The notes beneath the pieces were generated by a model. That model did not search any database and had not been told where the DNA came from. It was given only the letters and a program-made list of their open reading frames with translations. Positions 1 through 13,000 of a stretch of 64,000 nucleotides of DNA are shown here, in pieces (the first letter of the stretch is position 1; each line of letters starts with the position of its first letter). The stretch covers positions 31,438,530 through 31,502,529 of the forward strand of contig CM019718.1 of assembly GCA_009760885.1 (NCBI GenBank), read 5' to 3'. This stretch comes from Achatina immaculata (lineage: Eukaryota; Mollusca; Gastropoda; Stylommatophora; Achatinidae). Position numbers and translations under genes: made by a program.

Positions 1-148
1 TGGTTTCATCAGCATCTGTACATTGAGTGATAAAATGAGGAGATAGAAACACTAATGGATTTGTCTGAAATGCAGAGAAGATGATCCTAATTAATGTGAA
101 AATCTTGCATGTTAACTAAAATTCAGGTACCGGCAAATGCAATCTTAC

Positions 149-267
149 CTAATATCTTGACGGACAGTATCTCTGCCAGTTGCTGATGTATTTGAGTAAA
201 GACGTTCTCCACTTTCTACTGCCTTGTGGAAAAGGCTCTCCCCCTCATTACTCTCAGCAGTGAGCTC
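149..267 (-). CDS. SYNE1: Nesprin-like exon 32, last in window (119 nt)
   Basis: Acceptor tatttaacag|GAGCTC, donor ATATTAG|GTAAGA. Starts in phase 0 and leaves 2 nt. Encodes ELTAESNEGESLFHKAVES and GERLYSNTSATGRDTVRQD, matching the block in exon 25. The gene continues past the left edge. Confidence 0.85.
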
Positions 268-3200
268 CTGTTAAATAAACAAATATGAAATAATGAAGGC
301 ATGAACTATATTTCACCACCATTAGGTGAAATGTCAACAGGAACAGACAATCATTCTTCTCTACAGATCTCAAACTTTTTAATACTTTCCACTAGCTCAC
401 TTTGTGATTTTCACATGTCTTCATACCAGACTGTTTATTATATTACGTCTCAGTCTTTCCCTGCTTCAGCTGTTAAGCTTCAACAGAAAAAGTGAAGCTA
501 TTGTACCATGTGGTGTTGTTACTATCAAAGCACATCTTTAACTGTGTTTTATCTATCCATCATGGTCACCTCACTACCACATTGCAGAAATCATGGTATT
601 AGTAAGTGTAGTTGATTTCATGGCAGGGATGACTGTAAAAAACAGCTCATTTATATATAAACATTACAGTGCACTTGGTTCATGAATGACAGTTTGTATA
701 TTATTATACAAAGGATAGTTAAGTAAAGCTTAGAAAAAATATGACAGTAAACTTAATCCTTAAACGAGACAACAATGTAATATTTTGTTTCTGTCTTTGT
801 CTGACAACTGTCAAATGTGCAGACAGAAGAAAGAAAACTAACACTTCTGGAAGTCATGACAAGTAGGGGCTCACAAAGAGATGAAATGTGTGTGTGTGTG
901 TGTGTGCATGTGTGCGTGTGTGCGTGTGTGTGTGTGTGTAAAGTTGGGGGGGGGTGGTTTACTTCCTCTGATGACCCTGGGAACTATAGTGCTTTGTACA
1001 GTGCAACTTCCTTCATGCATATTTATATTAAATGCTGTATGTTTCACTGAACACTTTTAATTTTAACCAGACACATTATCTATTAAAACTCATCACATCT
1101 CATAGCATCACATACTTTGTAACTCATTTCGTCACTGGAACTGAAAGATCACATTGAACATCCAGCTTAAGCCGCCCCCCCCCCCCCCATCCTGAATGTT
1201 TCAGTAATGCCGTACTGTGTTGTAATATAATGTATACTATAGAAATCTTTGTGAAACATTTCTGAGATATCTCTTTTTTTTATTCGTTTTTATAAGGACC
1301 TGCTGACAAATCCATTTTCTCTACAACTTCTTTATGCTGTTTCAGTGGTTCTTAATCTTATTTGTCCATGAAGCCCATTTCTGACCAGAGAACAGATGTG
1401 AGCTTTCATCAGAAATAAAGCCATAAAAAGAATCCAGATGGTGCTAATATCTTGTTTATCAAGCCAATCCATTTGCTGGTCTGTGGATGCCCAAAATCTT
1501 TCTGTGAATCCCAGGTCAAGAACCACTGAACTATTGTGTTCATTTTATCTTTATTTTTTTTTCCTTCCTTGTAATATATCTGTAATGAATTTTTTTATTT
1601 AAATAATAAACCAACAATTAACCTGAATTAATTTTTGTTCCTGTATATATTTAATGATAATATATTTTTTTTCTGAACTACTTGCCCAAGAAGATTTGAC
1701 ACAGTAATGTCAGAATATAACTGGTCAATCTACAAAATCTTCGAGAAAAGATGGAAAAGAGTTAATCTGAAAAAGATTAGAAAAAGTATTAATCTATTTT
1801 CAAAGTCTTATAAAACAATCTAACATAATGTTTTAATTAAAATCCACAATATTTCTGACCTGTAACTTCTGCATGCGGTCTTCCACATCTTGCCTGTCTC
1901 CTGCCAGATCTCCACATACTTGTAGCCTTTTCCTCATTGTATCAATCCAAGCCAAACAGTTCCTATGGTTCTCACTGAAGGCACGGTGCTCTTCCACATA
2001 GTCCTGCCACTTGACAATCATATCCTATTAGAGGGAGTTTTAAGTTAGTGAAAACTCTGTCATTTGTCTCAGTAATCTCTAAATATGAAGCAAAATAATT
2101 ACCTTTTTTTTTTTGTTCTTTTAAAATCTTTTTTTGGATTTACCACTATGAAAAAATGTGCTTTCTGGAGACACGTCGGATGACTTGTAATCATTTCCCC
2201 CTACATTTTGTGTCATAAAAGCCATTAAAGTACACCATTTACATGAAGTAACTTTGCACTAAATAACTGAAGAATTCATGATAGAATTTATATGAAAGTT
2301 TGGCAAAGTAAAAGGCAGTGGAAGACATCAAGAACTGAGAATGTTTTATATATATATAATTATTATTATTATTATTCAGCTTTCAAAGCCATTAAGGCTC
2401 ATTACTACAGATAAAGTTCACCTCCATTTCTCTCTATTCCTAATCTTCTCTCTCCAGTTGGTGACAAAAATTTCTTTTATATTCTCTTCTATGTTGTCTT
2501 TCCATCTCATTATTGGTCTAATCCTTAATCTTGTTTCCCTCGTCTCTTGCGCACACATAATTTTCATATGTTTGTTCTCTTCTATTCTTTCTACATGGCC
2601 CAACCAGTGTAGTCTGTTCAGTTTCAAGACATTTACAAGGTCTGACAATTAAATAATGAGACTAATTCCATTAAAAAAATAAACAACAGTTGAAGATATA
2701 ACCTATATTTTATTTAAAGTAAGCCCCTTGTGCATTGATACAGTGAATGGCACAATCTGTCAAACACTAGAACGACTCTGCAGTTCTTCTGTTGGTATGG
2801 CCCTTAAACTTGATGTTACGGCCCTATGGATGTCATCAGTATCATCAAAGAACTGTCTTTTCAATGGTAACTTTAATTTTTGGAATAGAAAATAATTGCA
2901 GGGAGACAATTCTGGGAAACAGGGTGGATGGTTGAGAACACACACTTGTTTTTGGCCCAAAAATTCCTGTACAACTACCACCCAGTGAGCCCGTGCATTA
3001 TCATGAAGAAGAAAAAAACTGCCAGGTGTTGAATACTCGGGTCAGACTCAGAGAATCTTTTTCAGTAGGCGTTTCAAAATACTTAAATAAACCTTGGCAG
3101 TGACAGTCTGTCCCTCTGGAATAAATTCTTTGTGAATAACTCCTTTGCTGTCGTAGAAGCACACCAACATTTTATAAGATGAATTTTTTTGCCTTTTGGT

Positions 3201-6200
3201 GATGATGATGACTTCCACTGAGCACTTATGGCGTTTAGTTGTGGGATCATAGACGAAAATCCATGTTTCATCCTCTGCAACAATCAAATTTAAGAAATTT
3301 TTATTTCTGTGACACGTTTTGATGATGTCTTTTGCGTATTCAACACGTTGATGGTCATCAGACAACGAATGTGGTAAAAACTGCCAAGCAACTTTTTTCT
3401 TGCCCAAATCTTCCACTAAAATTTTATGAATAGTCTCTCAGTTAACACCAAAGTCATCTGCCATCATCCTCACAGTCAAACAACAATCTTCCTGTATCCA
3501 TTCTCTGACTTTTGCAATGAGTTCTCATTATGAACAGAAATTGGGTGTCCATGTCTAGTTGCATTTGTAATCGTTTCCACACCACTTCTGAATCATGAAT
3601 ACCATCTGAATATCTGTGCATGAGTTAAACAATTATCCTCATAAACTTGTTGCATCAATTCAACTATCTCAATGGCACTTTTTCTGAGTTTAAAACAGAA
3701 TTTAATATTAGCTTTTTGCTCCATGCTGATTAGGTGACAATGCACCTCTAACTAGATCAACTTCTTCTTCTTCTTCTTCTTTGTTCGCATTGTCTGTCTA
3801 TATCTGCAGTCCTGTCTCTTGGATAAATTTCCCTGTTTTTTGTAATTCATGTATGGAACTAGATCAACAAAATGGTGGCTTGTTTGTCATCTGCTGTGAT
3901 GATGATGAAGGTGGTGATGAAAAGTTGCCAGATTATAGATGAAGGTTGCCTCTTTGGATTCCATGCTTTGCTTAATAGGTGGCATTTTTGTCTTGGCCAT
4001 AATAAAACCAGTCTCATTACTTAATTATCAGACCTTGTATAATTCATTGGGATTTAAATACATTGTCAAGTTCAGTGTTCTTTCTAGCTCTCCATTCTCT
4101 ACTGTTGGTATCCTTTATGGGCCCAGAGATTCTTCTTAGGATCTTGTTATCAAAGATTTGAAATTGTTGTTCATCTTTCTTTGTTGTACACCACGTTTCT
4201 GATCCATACATGACGGCTGGCCTTATAGTTCTGTAGATTGTTGTTCTGGGAAAGGATTTTGAATTTTAACATGTGTTTCAAGGCAAAGTGTATTTTATTT
4301 TCAATCTGTACTCTGCTTCTAATTTCCTCGCTTACATGTAGCTTCTGCTGAAGGCTGTGCCCAGATATTTGTATGCCTCTGCTTTCCCAGTTGTCATATT
4401 TCCAACATTTATATAATCTGGATCATTCTGTCTCTGGTCTCTTGATATCTTCATATATTCTTGGTTAATGGTCAAGCCCACTTTTAGTGCCGCATCTCTC
4501 AGGTGTATGGAGGTATTAATGACTTCTTGCATAGTTTCCCCCACTAGGTCAATGTCATCAGCATATCCTAGTATGTTAGCTTGTTCTTCTGTACTGCTTT
4601 CTTCTTTTGTTTTTCTGATTACCTTTTCTAGTACTAATTTTAATAATAATGGAGATAATGTATCACATTGTTTTAAACCAGTTCTTATAGAGAAGGGTTC
4701 TGACTTTCTTCCTTTATATATTACTATATTTTGTGCATCCTCCATGCATATTCTGGTAAGATTGATTAATTTATTAGGTATCTCAAATTATTTCATAATT
4801 TTCAATAAGCTGCTCCTGTCTATGCTGTCATAGGCTTTCTTGAAGTCAATGAAGATACTATGTACTTCTTTTATATATTCCCAGTACTTTTCTGCTCTTT
4901 GATGTAGATAAAATATTTGGTATACGGTTGATCTATTCTTCCTAAAAACTGCTTGATATAATATCAATATATAGTATGTTCTCACTGCATGGTTTTAATC
5001 TATTTAAAAGTATAATAGATAGTATTTTGTAGCCTGTTTATAGTAAGGATATTCCTCTGTAGTTTTCACACTTGCTCTTATCACCTTTTTTTACTAGTGG
5101 GATCAGTAATGATTCTCTCCATTCACTAGGGAGTTTTTCTTCTGTCCATATTTATTGTATTAGTGCACATATCTGTTCATGTAGATTTAGACCCTCCTTC
5201 CTTAACCAATTCTGCAGCAGTTCCATCTAAACCAGTTGCTTTGTTGTTTCGTAGAAGCATGATGCTGTAGATGACTTCTAAATCTGGTTCCTCTATTTCA
5301 GGTTTACAAGTCTGTATTTCTTCCTTCTTTCCCCATCACTTTTTCAACGTCGGTGTTATCTTTCCCTATCTTAGTGTTGAAGTCCCCCATAGAAATTAGG
5401 ATGTCGTGTTTAGGACAATGTTGATGATTTGTTGTAATTAGTCTTCTTCTTCTTCTTCTTCGTTCGCACTGTCTGTCTATATCTGCAGTCCTGTCTCTTG
5501 GATAAATTTCACTGTTTTTTGTAATTCATGTATGGAACCATAGAGCTTATCTTGTTTAGTGGTTTCACTGGGCCAGTAATTATTTCTCAGTGACTCGTAG
5601 TTGATGCAGTTCTGGAGGATATGTTCCACAGTTTGAGGCACCTGGGCACATGTACACAGATTAGTAGTACCAACCTTAAACTTTGTATACATATGACTTC
5701 GGAGTCGGCTGTGTCCTGTTCGGAGACAGAAGATGGTGACTTGTTCCTTTCTGTTTAGCATGTGATAGTCATCATGTGGTGATGTTTGTGGCTTCCTGTA
5801 GGTTTTTATCATGCTTTTCTTCTGATTATAAGTGATTGGTATGTCTGGTTGCTCCATTTCAGTGCCCTCTTTGGCCAGTTGGTCAGCTTTCTCATTGCCT
5901 GGTATCCCACAGTGGGAGGGAATCCATTGCAAAGTGACTCCATGTTGTAAGCCAATTTTTGACAAGGCATCCTTAAGGTCTGGTAGTTTGTTGCACTGAA
6001 GAGCCTCCAGTACTGATCTTGCATCTGTGAGAATTACTACAGGACATGTATCAATTCTGGAGTCTGATAGTTTTTCAACTGCAGCAATAATTGCCCTAAC
6101 TTCTGCATCAAAGTTGTTGCAGTATTTACCAGTGGGTATGGAAATCTTGTCAATGGTGTTGTTTGGATATTCAATATATGCTCCTGCCCCTCCATTCTTT

Positions 6201-9200
6201 ATGGCATTATGTGCAGATCCATCTGTATACACACGTATCCAGGTGTCACATGGATATTTGTCATCTAGAACACTAAGTGTGGCTGTTGATCTTACAAGAC
6301 TGCTCTGCATCTCACCATTCTGCACACCTTTCACTTCAGTCTGAATAGATATTTGTGTATAATCTGCTTCTTTCCATGGTGTATGCTCTGGTACAGATGA
6401 TAATGGAGCGACTACAGTTGGAAGGTCAGGTATCAGCTTACGCATACGCTTGGCCTGATGAATGAAGCTGCTTCTTTTAAGCCGTCCTAATGCCAAGTTA
6501 TTGAATCTCTCCTTCAGGGGATGGCTTACAGAGCTAAGGAATTTTTCTCCCATGCTCATGACCTTTGTGTCTCTACGTTCCTTTAGCGCTTGAACACCAA
6601 CTATTTTCTGCATTTCTACTATTGGTGTGGACCTCATGGCACCTGTGATAATCCGTAGTGACTGATTTTGAACCTTGTCTAGATTATGCAGCGTAGTGTT
6701 TGATGCTGTGCACCAAGATGTTGAGCCATATTCTAAATGTGGTAGAATACTTTGCTGATATACATTCTTGAGGATTCTTTCACTAGCTCCCCATGTGGTT
6801 CCACTCAATTTTCTTAATATGGCTAGTTTTCTTCTGGCTTTTGCTTCTGCACTGTTGATGTGTTGCTTCCACGTCAGTTTTGAGTCAAGAGTCACTCCTA
6901 AGTAAGTGGGTTGGTTGTCCATCCTTAAGGGTATTTCATTTACAAAGATCTTACCTGCTTTCTGTTTAGATGAGAGGGTGAACAGAGTGGTACTTGATTT
7001 CTCTGTGTTGATACTTACACACCATTTGTTTGTCCATGATGTCAAGATGTCTGCTGCTCTTTGGAGTCTCTGTGTAGCAACTGTCGCATATTCATCTGTA
7101 CACCACACAACCAGATCATCTGCATACAGTGCCGCTTTGATTCCATAGGGAAGTTCCTTGACCAGGTCATTAATGAATACAAGGAATAGTGTAGGCAAAA
7201 GGACTCCTCCTTGTGGTACACCGTGTCGCAGAAGTACTTTCTGGCTGTTGTGTCCATCCATTACTACTCTAGCTCTTCTATTGTGTAAATAGGACTTTAT
7301 CCAGTTGTACAGTCTTCCATTCACATTGTAGTTTCTTAGTTTCCACAGCAGACCTTTTTTCCATACTTTATCAAAGGCTTTCTTCAGGTCTATCCATGCT
7401 GCTAGTACAAGGTTTTTCTCTTGGAATGCATCCTCAATCTCTTGAGAGAGATAGGTCACTTGATCTTCCGTACTGTAGTACTGCCTAAATCCTGCTTGTT
7501 GTGGAACGAGAAGGTTTTCACTTTCTAGGTACCATTTTAGCCTCAGGTCAATGATGCGTTCCATCGTTTTGCATAGGCAGCTAGTGAGACTGATTGGCCT
7601 GTAGCTGGAGGCAGTATCACTGTTTTTCCCTGGTTTTAGCAGTGGTACCATGCTTGCTTCCTTCCAGATTTGAGGTAACTTACCTGTGCTCCAGCACATA
7701 TTGAAAATATCCAACAGCTTTCCCATTGCTGCCATTCCCAGGTTCTTGATCATTTCATTGGACACTCCATCTGGTCCTGGTGATTTCCTTGGTTTCAGTT
7801 TACTAACTGCTAGGTCTAACTCACTGCGTGTGATTGGTGCATCCATGACCTCCATTTTTCTGACTTGTTCCTCCTCTTTCTGTGGCTCGATGCGCACTGT
7901 ACGCTCCTTCTCTGGATGGATATCAATGTTGCAGTCCTGTGCAAAAATGCGAGCAAAGTGATCTGCTACCTGCTTACCTGTAAGAGTTTTCCCATCCTCT
8001 ATTAGTGTAACCTTTGTACTTCTTCCAGTACTCTCATCATTTAACTGTTTGATTAGTTTCCACAGTTTCCTTCCATCCTTTTCAAAGTTTAGGGACTCTG
8101 TTTTCTCTCTCCAACTTTCCCGTCTGGCTTGCAGCTTTGCTCTCTGAAATTTGGCCTTAGAATGTTGGTAATTATTGTGGTGTTCTTGGCATGGTCTATT
8201 TTCTGCTTGCTTTTGAGCTGCTTCCACGTCATCATGGAGTTTTCCCAGCTCACTAGACCAGTATGGTTTATAGTCCCTGCGAGCTCCTCTGGGAATGGTT
8301 TCACGAGCGGCCTGAAGGATACAAGCATTGAATTCCTTCACTATGCTGTTAATATCCTTACCTTCTATGGACAGCTGTCCCACCAGGGTACCTGTACGAT
8401 GTCTGTACATTGTCCAGTTTGCTTTTTTATAGTTCCATCTGGGGAGAGGGTTACTGGTGTTAAGGAGTTCATTTTCTATTGTCAGGAAGACTGGTCGATG
8501 GTCGCTACCTCCAAGTTGTTTTCCAACTTCACGTGTAATGTTCCACTTCAGATCTGGAGAGTGGAATGCCAGATCTGGTGTTGATTTTGTATGCCATGCC
8601 CTTGAGTAAAATGTTGGGGCATCCATTGGCTGGTTGATCAGGAGAAGTCCATTATCATCCTGCCAGCTCTCAACTTCCTCTCCTCTCTTGTCTATGTGGT
8701 TATAGCCCCAGCTCTGGGAATGACTGTTAAAATCACCACAGACCATCAGTCTCTCTTTGTGTGGGATTGTTCCTAAAGCAAGTGGGCGGTCATTAGGACA
8801 GTAATAGTTAAGGAGGTGGAAATCTGTATTACTACTTTTTAGATGGATCATCTGGTATTCGGCTCCTTCCATGTACACTCCCACCTGACATGTGCTGATG
8901 TTATTCTTAACAAATGTGAGTACTCCTCCTTTTCTTCTGTCCTGTCGGTCTGATCTAAAGCACTGGTAGCCTCTGATTTTAAAGGCGGCATCTTTGGTTA
9001 GGTGTGTCTCCTGTATGCAGCATATACTTACCTGCTCTGCAAAAAGTATGTTCTCTAGTTCAACCTTTTTGCTATAGCCATCTCTAACACTGCTGACACC
9101 CTCAGCATTCCACTGCATTATTTTAAGTTCTTGCTTTTTGGCTATTTTCTTCTGTTGTATTTTTTGGCCAGTAGCTCTACTCTCATGTCTCCTGACTCCA

Positions 9201-10013
9201 CAAGACGAACTGAGAGGACCTCCAGTAGCATTGGGTGGACCCTTTCGAGGCAGGGGGCCCGGCACTGCACCTGCCTGGTTAGTCTTCACAGGGCGAGCAC
9301 CATGTTTGAAAACTGCAGATAGAGACATTTCATTAGCGATAATGCGTGTTACCCTGATTTTTGCGATGCGCCTTTTGGCTGGGTAACTCCGACTTCAGCA
9401 CCTTTCCTTGCTAGGGCAGACTGTGGTCTTGCTCGGACTGCCATGAAGACAGTGTGGCTGGCCTGGCCAAAACTTTGTTTTCCAGCCCCTGGTGGCTGTA
9501 CTTAAGCGCCTTCTCCATGTCAGATGGTTTGAGACAGTTCCACAAAGACACTCTGACTTTGAGATGAGGAATCTGATGAGTGCTTCAACGATATCCATTC
9601 CCCGCCACCCATAGTCTACTGGCTCTGTTTTGTTTACATCATTCTGATAGCCATTGTTGTAAAGACCCATAGGCTTGTCACGTCCTGGATTCATTGGTTT
9701 CACACCAGACTTCCCTCATCCCCGCCAGAGATCTCCATGTCCCCATCTGTCCACCAACCTGACATTACATTTTGCAAAAATAACAATTACAGTTAGTGTT
9801 GATTGCTACAAGTTTCTGGGCTACAGAGGTAGGTCAGAGTTTTTAAGCAAACAGATCTATGTTCCCTGTCTCACAAACACTATGTTAAGATAAGTGTGCT
9901 CTTAACACAGTTGTTCCCAGGGGGGTTGTAATTAGTGATAGAAATCGTCTTTCATTTCATCATCTGCATCATTCGTGGGTGCATAACACTGTATTATTGT
10001 CATTCTTCTGTGT

Positions 10014-10066
<53 letters not shown>

Positions 10067-13000
10067 CAATAAACTAACTTAATTTTTCTTACTATAACTT
10101 GAAACTTCATTTTTCATATCACTTTACATTACTACCAGGGGGAGGGAAGACGCTGTCCAATGAGGCAATCAACAATCCATAGCTGATATGCCAGCGTCAG
10201 AGTTAGCGAACCACAGCTGACCAGGACTCTGTCCCACTTCTCCGTTGTACCCCCAGTAAGAGGCCTAGCCTGGCTAATGGGGCAGGAATCGCCATAGTCC
10301 CCATGGTGGTGGAGTCTGCTAAAGAAGCACCGCACACCCCCTGCTTTTTAGATGTACTCCAGGACTGAAAAAGTAGTCGCCATAACCCACTCCCGCACCT
10401 ATACGATGCTATGCCTCAATATCTCTACAGCATCGGCTGCAAAGAACAACAGCTCACAGTTACAAGGAGTTCGTATAAGTACAAGTACCAGTAAATTACT
10501 ACCAGAAAGTGACTACTCACCTTTGCCAAATTTTTCAGAATCTCATATTTGGATGCCAGCTGAGAGCTGTAGCTGGCCATTCGAGGATTTGATGATTGTA
10601 TCTGACTGGTAATATTCTGAAGATGACTAAACTGGTCTTGCTTAGAGTGAATTTCTTGCTGTAATAACTGTTGAATAGGTTGAGAAGAAAAGAACAATTT
10701 TTTTATAAATAGGAAACAACAAGGCTTTTGTACGGTAAAGTAAGAGAACGCAGTTTTGTAGGATTAGACCTCGAAAAAATCATACACAAAGCACTTTAGT
10801 GAGATGTGAGAGAAAGAAAAATCACAAGAGAATTACCAGGCTAGATGGCTAAGTTGGTTAGTATGCTGTTCTCTCATGGCTGGACGGCTGCTCGTCCTAC
10901 CGGAGTCCGTGTTCAAATCCCATGTAATTCTCTTGTGATTTTTCTTTCTCTCACATCTCACTAAAGTGCTTTGTCTATGATTTTTTCGAGGTCTAATCCT
11001 ACAAAACTGTGTTATCTTACTTTACAAGAAGAAAAGAACACTATGATTTTAGAAAAAAAGCATGATTTTTTAAATTAGTACTGAATTATAATGGATTTAA
11101 TTACTATCAAATTATAATGGATTTAATTACTATCAAATTATAATGGATTAAATTACTGTCAAATTATAATGGATTTAATTAGAATCAAATTATAATGGAT
11201 TAAATTACTATCAAATTACAATGGATTTAATTACTATCAGATCATAATGGCTTCAATAACAATCAAATTATAATGGTTAAACAATGACATTTTTATGAAT
11301 TTTTAAACAAAAAAATCATCCAGATCATTAACTAATCACAAATAAAATTAATAAGATTATTTTTTTACAAAAAAAACTTAATATTGCACTTTTTACATTT
11401 TTGTCTTGAGATCTTGTACAGCAAGTGTATCAAGCAAAAGAAAGAACATTTGAACAAATTAACAGAACTAGTACCCAGATTTTACAAACAAACTACGACT
11501 TACAAGAGGAAAAAATAGCAAGAATGTGATTTTATTATGCAGTCATACAGATGTGTTCATGTTCAATATATTTGTCTATGCTGCATAACAAATGTTCCAA
11601 TTCAACTTTTCCAATAGCAAAAAAAAAATAATAGCTATGAGTTTTTTTTTTGGAGTTTCCTTTGTGCTTTCTATATATATATACACATACACATATATTG
11701 TTTACATTGGTTCATAAAATAAACAGATTTTATGCCATTGGTTCATTAAACACTGATCATGCTAGGATTTTCTGAAACCAGTACAACAGTACCAGTCTTT
11801 CTGAAAAACCGGTTTCTCTGAATACAACATTCAGTAATTCATATTTCTTTAATTAAAATTAAACACACTTTACAAATGTCAGGAAAAAGTAACTGTTCAT
11901 GTTAGATTTTTTTGTCTTATTTGTGGTGAGATTTAATCTTGAAAAAATGCTCACATGTTTGAACCAAAATCAAAACTGGCTGATTCTCCTCTATGCAAAT
12001 TCAGCATCATCAGCTTACTGGCCTGAATATCCTAAAAATGATTTTGCTGTTGATTTTTACTAAGTTTTGATAATATTAACTGGTTATGGTAACCAGCAAT
12101 CTCTATAAATTTCAGTTTTTATTATTTTTAAAATCAGTAATTTACCAATAGTTTCTGGCTAACATGATCACCAACTACATAAATGCATTGTCTGCCACTA
12201 GTTCATCAAATAAATAGATTGTTTGCTGCTAGTTCACTAAATAAATAAATTGTTTGCTGCTAGTTCACTAAATAATTAGATTGTTTGCTGCTAGTTCACT
12301 AAATAAATAGACTGTAATTGGTTCACTAAATGAAATTACTTCAAAAAGTAATTTGCTTTCTTTCCAATTATTTGTAATACAGGTTTTTAAAATTTTTTTA
12401 TTTCTTAAAAGATGGATTTTAAGCATAAAATATTGATTGCTTATGAACTCTTTGAGCATAAGTTTCCTTCTTTATTTGACTGACTTAAGTTGCATAGTTA
12501 CAAAAAAAAAAAAGACAAAACATGTTTACATTGCAAAGTTCACCCTCTTTGAAATGCATTTTCTGTATTAATGTTTGACTCTCTTTTCTTATACAAATGA
12601 TACAGCACCCTTATTTCACATAACAGTAAATACTTGGAATATTGGTCAATGCTTCTTTCTCCCCCATCTACTCAATTTTATGTTTTGCTATATAATGGAA
12701 GAATTCTTTTCTTCATTTAAACTTGACTTTTCACATTCCTCTTATTACATATGTTGCTGTCATATAAGGTGCATAAAGAGAGATGAGGAACAAATTCTTA
12801 TTGATCACACTATAAACTTTAATTAATGAAGTCTCAGTAATGACCTTTATTAAGTTACACTCATGACCAATTAATATAACTTTCTGACCTTGAATGTTTC
12901 CAACTGAACCTCTTTCTCATGCAGCGTGGACTTCAGCTCACAGTCTCTGAACTGTGATTCAACTTCCCGCAACCATTGCTGAAGAGTTTCATACGAGTCG

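Larger units (their letters stand above)
268..1859. other. Intron between exons 31 and 32
   Basis: About 1.6 kb with no exon. It holds a (TG)n microsatellite, a poly-C run at about 1171-1188 and a small hAT-like MITE; the rest is AT-rich sequence in which I see nothing. Confidence 0.7.
2636..4037 (-). mobile_element. Mariner-like DNA transposon
   Basis: Terminal inverted repeats begin CAAGGTCTGACAATTAAATA at 2636 and, inverted, TTAATTATCAGACCTTG at 4037. Both ends are flanked by TA (2634-2635 and 4038-4039), the mariner target. Length is 1402 bp, of which about 107 bp is a later LINE insertion with its target duplication, leaving about 1.3 kb, the normal size for mariner. The transposase inside is broken. 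Confidence 0.88.

Noticed and set aside
817..1050. 77-codon open frame over the TG repeat
   Set aside because: It is a translation of a microsatellite (CVCVCV), with no other support.
1332..1526. 64-codon minus-strand frame
   Set aside because: It lies entirely within the hAT-like MITE and shows no protein motif.
4468..4833. 121-codon plus-strand frame
   Set aside because: It is antisense to the LINE RT with the YADDID motif and is a shadow of it.
10846..10921. A genuine tRNA gene inside the palindrome
   Set aside because: A- and B-box-like motifs are present, but acceptor and T stems do not pair convincingly; it is better read as a tRNA-derived core of a mobile element.
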